Assembly (NCBI GenBank): GCA_016874895.1
Contig: VGSX01000045.1
Span: 1 to 16,835, forward strand
Source of the DNA: Deltaproteobacteria bacterium
GTDB lineage: Bacteria > Desulfobacterota > Desulfobaccia > Desulfobaccales > Desulfobaccaceae
Direction of reading: 5' to 3'
DNA: 16,835 nucleotides
Shown here: positions 1-8,800 of the stretch, in pieces
Position numbering within the stretch: position 1 is the stretch's first letter
Layout of the letters: each line of letters opens with the position of its first letter
Made by a program: the position numbers and the translations under genes
The notes under the pieces: generated by a model
Seen by the model: only the letters and a program-made list of their open reading frames with translations
Database searches by the model: none
Told to the model about the DNA's origin: nothing

Positions 1-370
1 GCTGACGGGCTAAGGATTGGGCGCAGGCCACCGCTTCGGCGAAGAGGAGTTGGCAGACCTCTACCGGAATTTTCTTTCTGGCCCGATGAAAAGCCGCTTT
101 GTCGGGGGGCTTGACGACTTTCTGGTGGGAAAAGGCTAATCCCGTTTCTGAGAAAAAACGGTCGATGACTTTTTGATACCCGACTCGCTCTCCTGGTCGG
201 ACCATGTTAAGCATCAGAGCCAGGGTGATCTCCAAGCTGAGGCGTCGAACTCTGGAAAAGAAGCGGATATCCAGTAATGATTGCAGAGATTTTCTGTCTG
301 GAAGAAAGCGTTGGATGAATTCGGGGAGGAAAAAATCGGCAGAAGCATCATTTTCTGCGGGAGTTGGCAC
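1..370 (-). CDS. IS4-family transposase, N-terminal part (cut by window edge)
   Basis: This frame stays open from just after a TGA (about 391-389) to the left edge, giving 123 visible codons from a GTG at 370. The start is the first usable one after the stop; no strong ribosome binding site is visible. The visible part has the N-terminal helical region typical of IS4-like DDE transposases: a block around FFLPEFIQRFLPDRKSLQSL, a segment LALMLNMVRPGERVGYQKVI, and KAAFHRARKKIP, which matches the 'S/A-F-x-x-A-R-K-K' signature before the catalytic domain. The catalytic DDE residues lie beyond the window, so activity cannot be judged. It would cut and paste its own element, and its arrival broke the gene at 464-789. 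Confidence 0.8.
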   Translation of the reverse strand, partial: MPTPAENDASADFFLPEFIQRFLPDRKSLQSLLDIRFFSRVRRLSLEITLALMLNMVRPGERVGYQKVIDRFFSETGLAFSHQKVVKPPDKAAFHRARKKIPVEVCQLLFAEAVACAQSLARQ

Positions 371-463
371 GATATTTTCACGGCGTGATCATGTGAATAT
401 CTCCTATCTTCAATTAGTTATGCCTGATGATAGCCTGTGCCAATCCTTAAGTCAACGGCATTG
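1..463 (-). mobile_element. Partial IS4-family insertion sequence (right-hand end in window)
   Basis: The element enters from the left window edge. Its end is placed at about 463, because the minus strand there reads CAATGCCGTTGACTTAAGG, which resembles from memory the terminal repeat of IS4 (AATGCCG then TTAAGGAT). The transposase start lies about 90 bp inside this end, a normal distance. It sits inside a secreted Ig-like protein gene, whose reading frame changes into IS sequence at this point. The second terminal repeat is outside the window, so the exact boundary is inferred. Confidence 0.65.
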
Positions 464-789
464 CCCCTAAGAGGGGCAGGCCCCTGGCTTTCTTGTTTAA
501 CGGTTTCTTCTTGTTTTTCCTTAGCTTCTGTTCGATATGATCCACGTGACTGCACCAGTTTGCCGTTGTGGTATAAGCGGATATCTCCTATTCCTAAGCC
601 TCGGTCCTTTACCTGGACTGTTATTCGTAAAGTCCGGCAAGTGGTTTTGTAGCCATCCTTAGGATCAGATATATCAACAATGGGTGCAGAATCAGAATGT
701 ATAATATAAAGTTTAGCGTTGCCTTTTGAGGGCCCTCCTATAAATAAAAAGGCAAGAATAAATAAGATTATACATTTAATGTATTGCAT
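418..789 (-). pseudogene. Truncated secreted Ig-like protein (probable caspase-protein 5' fragment), IS4-interrupted
   Basis: ATG at 789 has a strong AGGAGG site five bases upstream. The product opens with a Sec signal peptide (hydrophobic residues 5-18, likely cleavage after GNA) and then an Ig-like segment with PIVDISDPKDGYKTTCRTLR and GDIRLYHNGKLVQSRGSYR. This closely parallels PPKVEILAP...GDIRLLHNGKLVESLGVYR in the WD40-caspase protein encoded at 5829-9134, where it precedes the caspase domain. About 108 host codons remain. The last residues (from about NAVDLRIGTGYHQA) are encoded by the inserted IS4-like end, so the 123-residue product is chimeric. I infer the intact gene encoded a signal peptide, Ig-like domain and caspase-like domain, with the remainder beyond the left edge. 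The codons are more AT-rich than those of the neighbouring CHAT domain. Confidence 0.65.
463..477. repeat. Perfect short palindrome abutting the IS4-like end
   Basis: GCCCCT-AAG-AGGGGC is a six-base perfect inverted repeat with a three-base centre, directly next to the inferred IS end. IS4-family elements often choose palindromic targets and duplicate roughly 9-13 bp, so this may be, or contain, the target-site duplication. The partner copy would lie beyond the left edge. Confidence 0.4.
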
Positions 790-954
790 TTATTCCTCCT
801 TTTAAATTTAAATTGTATCATAATGCTCGGATGCTAAATAATGTAGACTAATCACTTTGCCTTGGAATTTCCTGAGCGCTTTATCATATACTTTTCATGG
901 AAGAACATCCCCGAAATGTCCAGGAGGAGAGGATGCCAAGGTTGACATGAATAA

Positions 955-2180
955 TCACCCCTCCCCGTGCAGGATAAAGGGGGCCCAGAAGTAGGGGTTG
1001 GGATATTTGGTTTTCAGGTGCTGCCGGGCCAGGCGCAGGGCCTCGGCGCGGGGTTTGCCGGCCTTGAGGTGGGTGTAGAAGGCCACCATGTATTCCACCG
1101 CAGGCTCGCTGGCCACTTCCCAGAGGCTCACCACCACGCTCCGGGCCCCGGCCTGCTGGAAGGCCCGGGCCATGTGGGCCACCCCTTCCCCTTCCATGAC
1201 TTTCCCACGGCCGGTGAGGCAGGCCGAGAGGACTACCATATCGGCATCCAGCTTCAGGCCCAGGACCTTGCTCAGAGTCAGGAAGCCGTTGTCCTGGTCC
1301 TTATTTTCCACCTGCCCCAGGAGAATGAAGGGCTCATTGATCCCCTGTACTTTTCCGGGCAGATCGCCGTGGGTGGCGAAGTGGAGGTAGCGGTAGTTTT
1401 TCAGAGGCACCTGCTTCAGGCCGGTCTCGTTGGCCGCCTGGTTCAGCAAAATATCCGGCGGCTCGGGCTTCACGCCGAACAGCCCGGCGATGGCCCGGAC
1501 CTCGTTTTCCGTCTCCCCCAGGGGGGGATAGCTCAATTCCTTCCCTTGCTTATCGTCCGACGTGGTCTTGCCCCACTCCCGCCGGGTGGCCAGGGCCCGG
1601 AAGGCGTATTGGGGCGCGGCCTGGGCGGTCAGCACCGGCGCCGGTTTCCCCGCCTTATGGGCGAGATAACGGGGGTCCCGGTCGCTGTAAATGGGGTTCC
1701 CCAGGGCAAAGAGGGGCTTTTGGGCCTTTGACGCGGGCAGCAGCCGGTTCAGGGCCAGGATGGCGGCGGACTGGGAGTAGGTGAGGAGCCGCTCGTCCCC
1801 CACGAAGCGGGTGTCCGCTAAATCCTTCCCGGCCTTGACCACCAGGGCCTCGAAGGGCAGCAGGCCCAGGATGCCGTCGGGCACGACGATGAGGTGTTTC
1901 TCTGGGGGTAAATCCTTGAGAGCCGGGTTCAGCAGCAGATTATAAAGCTTCTCGCCCTGGGCAGGGCTGAAGTCCTGGTAGGTATGTTTTGACTGAAGAG
2001 GGGCCACGAACTCAGTGACCAGTTTAGCCAGCTCCTCCTGGCCCACGGGGAGAGCATAGACCTGGGTGCGCCCCCCCGGCTCAACCCGGAAGAGATAGCT
2101 CCCCTTCTCCCCCAGGGCGTATTCCAATAAAATCTCCTTATCCTGCAAAGGCAGGTCTTTTGCTGCCACTGGACGAGGGT
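955..2180 (-). repeat. CHAT-coding direct repeat, left copy
   Basis: The CHAT-coding end matches 9298-10523 at a constant offset of 8343 bases, with no indel at any point compared. Positions 1141-1200 equal 9484-9543 at all 60 bases; 1801-1860 differ from 10144-10203 at 4 of 60. Similarity fades by about 2180 and is gone at 2221-2280. Both copies have the same orientation. Confidence 0.85.
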
Positions 2181-4146
2181 AACGGAGGGCTGCATATAAT
2201 GGATTGATTTTGTTTAATTCAGTAATAAACTTCTTAAGTTCGGTTATAAGCAACTTTTTTCTTTGCATTAGCACTGACAACGTTTCGATACTCTTAAAAG
2301 CACTTTCATATTGCGAACGTAAGATTATAAATTGATGGTCAAGAATTTCTTGCTTTCTTCTTAGGTCTTCTGGTATAGGAAATCCATTGGTTTTTCGATA
2401 AATTGATGTAATAGTTTCTAACAAATTTCTTGCTTTTGCTGCTTCAGCAAAATAAAAAGCAACAGCCTCAGTCGATGATCCATACTCGTTAAGTTCTTTT
2501 GGTAAAATCTCCCCTTTTTTAGATAGATCTCCTAAGGCTGTCACAATGCTTTGATATGATTTTAGATAGTTACTAACGATACCAGACTGAAAGAAGCCAC
2601 CCCTTTCTCCTTCCGGAACTTGAATCCGAAGGTCTTCGATCATTTGAATTGCTCGAACCAAAGCTATACTTGATTCCAATTGTTTCCCCAACTGATGTAG
2701 AGCCCTTCCATATTGGTTGTAATATAGGATTTTCTCATCAGGTGAAGATAAGAGGCCAGGAGTGAGATCTTGTAAGATCTCACATGCAAGTTGAGGCCTG
2801 CCAGTGGCTAAATAGAGTTCAACTAGTGCGTTGTTTATATCTCCCTTCCGAAGACAGCTCTCCGCTTGAGAGTAATTTTTCTGGAGAAGGTGAATTACTC
2901 CTAATTGATGTTCGCTAATAAGGGCATCCTGGGATTTTTCCCCCTGGGATTTTTTAAAAATCTTCATAGCTCGTTGGCAAAAGATTCTAGCTTGATCGTA
3001 TTCCCCTAACTTTGTATAAAGACAAGCCATATTATGAAGAGTCACCGCTATTGATATGGAATTGGGGTCTACACTTTCTTTATTCTTTAGGGCAAGTTTA
3101 TAAAAGGAGATCGATTTATTAAACAATCCCATTTTCTGATAAAGTGTCGCTACGTTAGAAAAGGTTTCAGCTTTTAAAGAATCTTCTGGAGGCAAAACCT
3201 TCTCTGTAATCTCCAACACTTTATTATATAAAGATAATGCCTTGTCATAAAGTCCTATCTCACTATAAAGAACCGCTATATTATTCATGACAATAAGGGT
3301 ATCTGGATGCTCAGGTCCTAATTCGCTTGTTCTTAACTGCAAGGCTGTTTGAAAAATAGGTAGAGCAAAATTAATTGCTCCAATATAATGATATAACGTT
3401 GCATTAAAATTAAGCAATATACTATCTGTGTCTTTTTGGGCTTCCGGGAACAGTTCCTCCCAAAATTTTAACACTGCTTGATCAATAGAAAATTTTTGGT
3501 CATTGATGCCTTTAGTTTCATAAATTAAAATCAAATGGCTGAGGCTGGCAATAAAAAGAGGGTGTGCCATTGGATATCGTTTTCTCATGTTCTTTAAGGC
3601 TTTCTTTTGGAATTGCAAGGCCATATCATTATTTCCCATCGAATAATAAAGTAGTGCCAAATAATATTGTGTAGTAGACAATTCTTTGCTATCAAGTCCA
3701 AAATATTTTTTCTGAATTTTTAAAACTCGTTGATGAGTCTGCAAGGCCTTATCATATGCCTCCATTAATCTATAAAGATCTCCTAAAGCAGTCATTGTAC
3801 CAGTGGTATTTATATGGTTTATCCCATATAATTTTTCTTCAATTCCTAGGGCTCTTTGGTAAAGAGGAAGTGCCTCATCATACATACCATTGGCCTTATA
3901 TATCCCTGCCAATCGGTAAAGATTATCGGCAATATCATTACTCTCTGAGCCTGAAAATTGTTTTCTAATCTCCAATTCTCGTTTAGCCAATCGTAAAGCT
4001 GCTTGATAGCGACCTTGATAATATAACTTAAACACCTCTTCTTTCAGCTTATTAGCAGCTTCATGATCAACACGCTGCATATCAGCTATACTTATTGAAA
4101 ATGGTATAAAAATTACCATTATTAATATTATGATTATTTTATTCAT
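955..4146 (-). CDS. Secreted TPR-CHAT protease (left paralogue)
   Basis: A 1063-residue protein. Residues 1-21 form a Sec signal peptide (hydrophobic IIIILIMVIFIPFSIS, likely cleavage after SIA). Residues about 33-440 are tetratricopeptide repeats of the kinesin-light-chain type (YQAALRLAKRELEI, YDEALPLYQRALGIEEKLYG, YDKALSLYNKVLEI), well diverged from each other. A helical, partly coiled-coil linker follows to about 655. The rest is a CHAT domain, a caspase-fold Cys protease. His926 in HFATHGD and Cys976 in VVLSACLTGRG form the expected dyad, so it should be active. The ATG overlaps the stop of the upstream lipoprotein gene by 8 bp (ATGAATAA), implying translational coupling. The TPR half is strikingly AT-rich (14 G/C in 3361-3420) against the CHAT half (45 G/C in 1141-1200). 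The substrate is unknown; partner recognition by the TPRs is inference. Confidence 0.92.
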   Translation of the reverse strand: MNKIIIILIMVIFIPFSISIADMQRVDHEAANKLKEEVFKLYYQGRYQAALRLAKRELEIRKQFSGSESNDIADNLYRLAGIYKANGMYDEALPLYQRALGIEEKLYGINHINTTGTMTALGDLYRLMEAYDKALQTHQRVLKIQKKYFGLDSKELSTTQYYLALLYYSMGNNDMALQFQKKALKNMRKRYPMAHPLFIASLSHLILIYETKGINDQKFSIDQAVLKFWEELFPEAQKDTDSILLNFNATLYHYIGAINFALPIFQTALQLRTSELGPEHPDTLIVMNNIAVLYSEIGLYDKALSLYNKVLEITEKVLPPEDSLKAETFSNVATLYQKMGLFNKSISFYKLALKNKESVDPNSISIAVTLHNMACLYTKLGEYDQARIFCQRAMKIFKKSQGEKSQDALISEHQLGVIHLLQKNYSQAESCLRKGDINNALVELYLATGRPQLACEILQDLTPGLLSSPDEKILYYNQYGRALHQLGKQLESSIALVRAIQMIEDLRIQVPEGERGGFFQSGIVSNYLKSYQSIVTALGDLSKKGEILPKELNEYGSSTEAVAFYFAEAAKARNLLETITSIYRKTNGFPIPEDLRRKQEILDHQFIILRSQYESAFKSIETLSVLMQRKKLLITELKKFITELNKINPLYAALRYPRPVAAKDLPLQDKEILLEYALGEKGSYLFRVEPGGRTQVYALPVGQEELAKLVTEFVAPLQSKHTYQDFSPAQGEKLYNLLLNPALKDLPPEKHLIVVPDGILGLLPFEALVVKAGKDLADTRFVGDERLLTYSQSAAILALNRLLPASKAQKPLFALGNPIYSDRDPRYLAHKAGKPAPVLTAQAAPQYAFRALATRREWGKTTSDDKQGKELSYPPLGETENEVRAIAGLFGVKPEPPDILLNQAANETGLKQVPLKNYRYLHFATHGDLPGKVQGINEPFILLGQVENKDQDNGFLTLSKVLGLKLDADMVVLSACLTGRGKVMEGEGVAHMARAFQQAGARSVVVSLWEVASEPAVEYMVAFYTHLKAGKPRAEALRLARQHLKTKYPNPYFWAPFILHGEG

Positions 4147-5677
4147 GATAAAATATCACCACCTTCACCAAATTTCCATCCCCTGCCACTTTTTCCAAAA
4201 GAGGGGTTATTTTTTGAAGTGCATTTAAAGCATTGCTCAGTTGTTCAGCAGGCAATGATTCAGGCGCATCTTCAGGCCGGACGATCTGCAGGGCCCGGGT
4301 CCGGTAGGCGGCCACTGCGGACCGCACCTGCTGGGCCAGGGGGAGGCCGGCCAGGGCGGTTTCCAGGGGATGGGCGGAGGCCAGGAGATAGAGCTTCTCC
4401 TCACCCCGGACGTCGTCCAGCGAAAAGGCCTTGCCGAAGGCGGGCAGCCAGTAATCACGCCCGGCCAGGACCTTGGCGCTCTCCCCGGCCTGGGGGAAGA
4501 GCAGGTCCACCTTGCCGGCGGCGTCCTCCTGGAGGATGTGGACATAGCAATCCTGCCGAGGCCGGAAGAAGACAAAATACTTGTCCTGCCGGGAGCGCAG
4601 GCGGCTGTCCTCCTGCAGGACGGCCACCTGGTCGCTCTCCGGGCGCAGGTAGAAAAACCCCGCTTCCAGGATGAGGGGGCTTTCCAGGCCACCCTCGGCC
4701 GGGGAGGCGGCTCCCCGCTGGGCCACCTGTGAGCCCGGGGCCAGCCTGACGACCTCCACCCGGCGGTTGAGGGCGTGGCAGCCTTCATCCGGCCCGGTGG
4801 TGCACAGCAGGCGCCTCTTGCCGTACCCCCTGGCGATAAGCCGTTCCCGGGGCAGGGCGAAATGCCGGTGCAGGTAGTCCACCACGGCCTCGGCCCGCTT
4901 CCGGGAGAGCCAGAGGTTGTAGGCGTCGGCGCCCCGGACGTCGGTGTGGCCGGCAATTTCGTAAAACTGAGGGCCGGCGCCGGCGATGACGATATCCCGG
5001 GAGCCGCCATAAATGTTCTTGAGGGCCTTGCCCAGCTCATCCAACTGGGGGCGGGCGTCGGGGCGGATGTCGTATTTGTCGAAGTCAAAGGGGATGAGCT
5101 TTTCCCCCAGGGTGAGGGACACCTGGCCCCCCACCCCCCGGGCCAGGGGGCCGATGGAGCGCTCGATCACCTCCGCCCTGATGAGCCCCCCTTGGCCCAA
5201 CTCCTTGGCGTCGGCCAGTCTCTGGCGGGCCGGCCGGTCCTCCGGCTTTCTCCTCAGCCCTTCCTCATAGAGCCGGGCGGCCTCCCGGGGGCGGTTGGTC
5301 CTGGCCAGGAGGTTCGCCAGGGCAAAGCAGGCCTGGGCCTCTTTGGGCAGCAAGCGGATGGCCTCCTGGTAATGGAAGATGGCTTCGGGATAGCGGCCCT
5401 GCCGCTCCAGGACGGCGGCCAGCTCGTAGTGGGCTTCGCCCAGGCCGGGGCAGAGTTCCAGCGCCTTGCGATAAAGCTGTTCTTTTTTCAGGATGTTGGC
5501 CTGGCTGAAGCTTAACTGCGCGGCCTGCCGGCAGTGCTCCCGGGCCTGGGTGCAGGGGTCCCGGGAGAGGCAGGAAACCAAGACCAGGGCCGACGCCAAA
5601 ACCAAGGAGGCCAGAATTCCAAGTTTCCCTCTCCCCAACTCCGGCGCAGAAAAAGCCTGACCTGATGCCAGCTTCAT
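4139..5677 (-). CDS. TPR / OmpA-like / DUF4384 outer-envelope lipoprotein
   Basis: The 512-residue start at 5677 is preferred over the longer frame from 5767 because AAGGAG lies about 7 bases upstream and it places a lipoprotein signal at the N-terminus, with lipobox LVSC and the lipidated cysteine at residue 36. Residues about 45-160 are TPR-like helices (LYRKALELCPGLGEAHYEL, YPEAIFHYQEAIRLLP). Residues about 192-312 form an OmpA-like peptidoglycan-binding domain with FDFDKYDIRP, the core EIAGHTDVRGADAYNLWLSRKRAEAV, and the closing NRRVEV. Residues about 335-470 resemble DUF4384 (YVHILQEDAAGKVDLLFPQ, then an LPAF and LYLLAS pattern), a domain often found with caspase-like proteins. It probably anchors or docks the exported proteases to the cell wall; that role is inferred. 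Its end overlaps the TPR-CHAT gene by 8 bp. It is uniformly GC-rich. Confidence 0.9.
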   Translation of the reverse strand: MKLASGQAFSAPELGRGKLGILASLVLASALVLVSCLSRDPCTQAREHCRQAAQLSFSQANILKKEQLYRKALELCPGLGEAHYELAAVLERQGRYPEAIFHYQEAIRLLPKEAQACFALANLLARTNRPREAARLYEEGLRRKPEDRPARQRLADAKELGQGGLIRAEVIERSIGPLARGVGGQVSLTLGEKLIPFDFDKYDIRPDARPQLDELGKALKNIYGGSRDIVIAGAGPQFYEIAGHTDVRGADAYNLWLSRKRAEAVVDYLHRHFALPRERLIARGYGKRRLLCTTGPDEGCHALNRRVEVVRLAPGSQVAQRGAASPAEGGLESPLILEAGFFYLRPESDQVAVLQEDSRLRSRQDKYFVFFRPRQDCYVHILQEDAAGKVDLLFPQAGESAKVLAGRDYWLPAFGKAFSLDDVRGEEKLYLLASAHPLETALAGLPLAQQVRSAVAAYRTRALQIVRPEDAPESLPAEQLSNALNALQKITPLLEKVAGDGNLVKVVIFYHE

Positions 5678-5808
5678 GGGAATCTCCTTGCCACCGGCTC
5701 CCTCCCTGGCGGGGTGCAAGCACTTACCCCTGATGATAAGACGGCCTGCAGGCGAAATCGTTCCCAAAAGATTCTTCGGGCCCTCACCGCTGCTGGTTTC
5801 TCTGGCTT

Positions 5809-5824
5809 ATGGAGGCCCCTCCAT
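5809..5824 (-). terminator. Short hairpin just after the WD40-caspase stop codon
   Basis: ATGGAGG-CC-CCTCCAT is a perfect seven-base inverted repeat beginning 4 bases after the stop codon of the WD40-caspase gene on the minus strand. No U-run follows, so it is not a classical intrinsic terminator. It may instead stabilise or partly attenuate the message before the lipoprotein gene. Confidence 0.3.
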
Positions 5825-5828
5825 CAAC

Positions 5829-8800
5829 CTAACGCGACACCTGTGCCAACGGCAGGTCCTCGCCGAAGGTGCGGATGAAGGGCACCTGGTCGCCCCGGGA
5901 GGCTTCCCCCACCATCCGGTTGAGGTAGGCCCCCAGTTCCTGGACCTGCACCCGCCCGTCCTGGTTGGCGTCCGCCTCCCCCTTGAGGCCTTTCAGAATG
6001 AAATGGGTGAAGAGCCCGTTCCCCTGGTATTGGTCCCGGGCCACCTGCTCCGAGCCCGCCCCGGCCAGGACGTGCATGCCCAGGGCCTTGGCCAGCACCG
6101 ACACCCGCCCGTCGTAGAGGGGGGTCATGGCCCCCTTGATCCCCCCGGCCTGGCAGGTGTCCAGGAACCACACCTGTTTCAAGGCCCGGAAGGTTTTGGA
6201 GATTTCCATCAATTCCGGCGAGGTCAGCATCCGCTCAGGGGAGTCGCCTCCGCCCGGCGCGTGGGTGTAGAGGAAATAGCGGTAGCCGTCGGCCCGGCCG
6301 TGGGTGGCCATGGCCACCACCAGCACGTCTTCCGGCCACATGCGTTGCCCCAGGTCCCGGGCCGCCTTGAGGATGTTGGCCTTGCTGGCCTCTTCCTCCA
6401 GCAGGGCCTGCACGTGGACCTTGTGGTAGAGGGGCTGGGCCGCCTGGGCCAACAGGCCGGCCAGGTCCCGGGCGTCCTTGACGGCGTTCCTCAGATTGGG
6501 CAGCCCGGGGTGGTGGAAGGTGTTGAGGCCCACCGTCAGCACGTAGAGCTCGGGAGGCCGGGAAGGAGCCAGACACTGCACCCTGACGCTCACCATTTCG
6601 CTCATCACCGTGTTGGGGCCGTTGAAGGCGCAGGCCGTCAGGGTGTTGTCGCCGTTGACCAGGGTGACCTGGTATTCCCTGGTGACCGTCCCGCTTTGGG
6701 CCTGAAAGGGGGTGGACTGCACGGCCTTGGGGTCGATGGTGACCCGGCGCAGCGCCACGCCCCCCCGGCCGCCCCCCTCGGCCCGGGCCAGCGCCACCCC
6801 GGCAGGCCCCTCCTCCCGGGCCAGCCGGTAGACCCCCAGGGACTCCACCAGCTTGCCGTTGTGCAGCAGCCGGATGTCCCCCACCTGCCCTCCGGCGTCC
6901 TGCACCTTGACCCGCACCGTCACTTCTCGGGCAACGACCTCCTGCCCCTCCTGCGGAGCCAGAATCTCCACCTTCGGCGGCGGGTGTCGCAAGGCATCCT
7001 CTAAATTCAGGCGATTTTTATCTCTGGAAAGGTCCTCCCCCCGCAGCTTCTTCTCCACCAGATCCGGACGGTAAAAGGCGTCGTAGAATTGGTTCACCTC
7101 ATAAACGGTCAAGCCTTTGGTGAAGTGTACATTCTTGTTTAGATTGCCCATGCCGGCAAAGAAACCCTCAGGGGTTAGAACCAAATAGTTGTCTTTGTCG
7201 TATAGATAAAGGGTTAGCAGAGGGTCGAATGATGGCGGACGCCAAAATCTTATGGTTCCATCCAGACTGGCCGAGGCTAAATAGGAATCGTCCGGACTGA
7301 AGGCAAGTGATTTAATGTCAAAGGTGTGATCCTTGATACTCTTTATTATTTTGCCTGACTTCATGTCATATATGATAATTTTACCACTTTTGTCACCCAT
7401 TGCCAAAAAGCGCCTGTCGTGACTGAAGTTCATTGCATGTATAATGCTAAGACCCGCATTGAAATAAAGTTTTATCCTCTTTCCGGAACTCACATCCCAA
7501 ATGACAAAAAAAACATTATTTGAACTACCGCCTCCGGCTAAAAGACGGCCGTCGGAACTCCAGGCAATGGCATGAATGTCTTTATGATGCATGGGTTCGC
7601 CGATATCTTTAAAAGAAAAGCTTTTTATCAGCTTTTCTTGAAGAATATCCCAAAATTTTACCGCTTTATCATCAACGGTAGCAAGCAAATTCTTCTGAGG
7701 ACTGAAAGCTCCTTGATAAATTCGTCCTTCCACTTTCATCATGAGTTCTTCGCCCGTATCCACATCCCAAATCTTATTTCTCCCCTTCCAGCCACTGACA
7801 GCAAGATAACGCCCATCTGCACTAAAGCTCCCATAGAAGCTTTTTTTATCCCAGTACATGATCATATCGTATGGAGTTTCTTCTCTCAACGAGTCGTAGA
7901 GCTTGAGAACCTTAAACTTTCGTCCACTGGGAATTTCCCACAAGACAACGCTATCACTGCCTCCGGCAGAGGCCAACAAACGACCGTCGGGACTGAAGGT
8001 TATGGAACTAATCATGTTAGGGGGGTAAAAAGTATTCTGTTTTACCATACGTTTTCCATCCCACAAATCAATAATGTTGGCCTCAATCCCTGAGGCAAAG
8101 AGAGCTTTATTCTGACTGAAAGCCACGCATTTAACCGATTCTGACCCCTTTAGGATTTTAACTTCCTTTGCGATATTTAAATCATAAACGATAATTTCTC
8201 CCCACCTGTTGCCAGCTAAGAGAAACTTGCCATCCGGGCTAAGCGCCAAGGAACCCACTACGCCTTTCCCGTCCAGTTCTTTCATGACTTTTTCATTTGT
8301 GATGCTCCATATCCTAATCTTCTTATTCCAGTCTCCGGAGATGAGGTTTTCGCCATTCCAGATCAAAGAGGTAATTTCCTTATTATCATAAGATTCTAAT
8401 GTCGTTACCTCTGTTCCGTCCTTAACTCTGAAGATTTTAATTTTACCGTTCCAGTATCCGCAGGAAATGAAATCGCCGTTTGGACTAAATGCTAATGCTT
8501 TTCCACCGCCATCCAAGGTTAATAGCTTCTTACCACTGGCAACCTCCCACAGATTTAGGGCATCACGGCTTGTTGAAGCAAATATCTTGCCATCCTGACT
8601 GAAGATCACTGACCTTAAAGCATCTCCCCCAAAATCTGAAAAGATTTCCTTCCCACTAAAAAGATTCCACATTTTAATTTCCCATCCCCCCGCAGCCAAC
8701 AAGAACTTCCCATCCGGGCTGATGGCCACAGAAGCGACCTGAGAGTGGCTATGTTTAAAATGTTTTACTTCTCTTCCCGATTGAAGGTCCCATATTCTTA

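Noticed and set aside
967..1731. 254-codon plus-strand frame, with a near copy at 9310-9747
   Set aside because: It is antisense to the CHAT domain in both paralogues. The similarity between the two frames simply follows from the conserved CHAT-coding repeat.
5677..5767. Longer N-terminus for the TPR/OmpA/DUF4384 lipoprotein
   Set aside because: The extra 30 residues would bury the lipoprotein signal; the ATG at 5677 has AAGGAG at a proper distance.
5676..7004. 442-codon open frame on the plus strand
   Set aside because: It lies antisense to the GC-rich caspase and lipoprotein genes. Its Gly/Pro/His/Leu-rich composition without domains is typical of the antisense frame of high-GC coding DNA.
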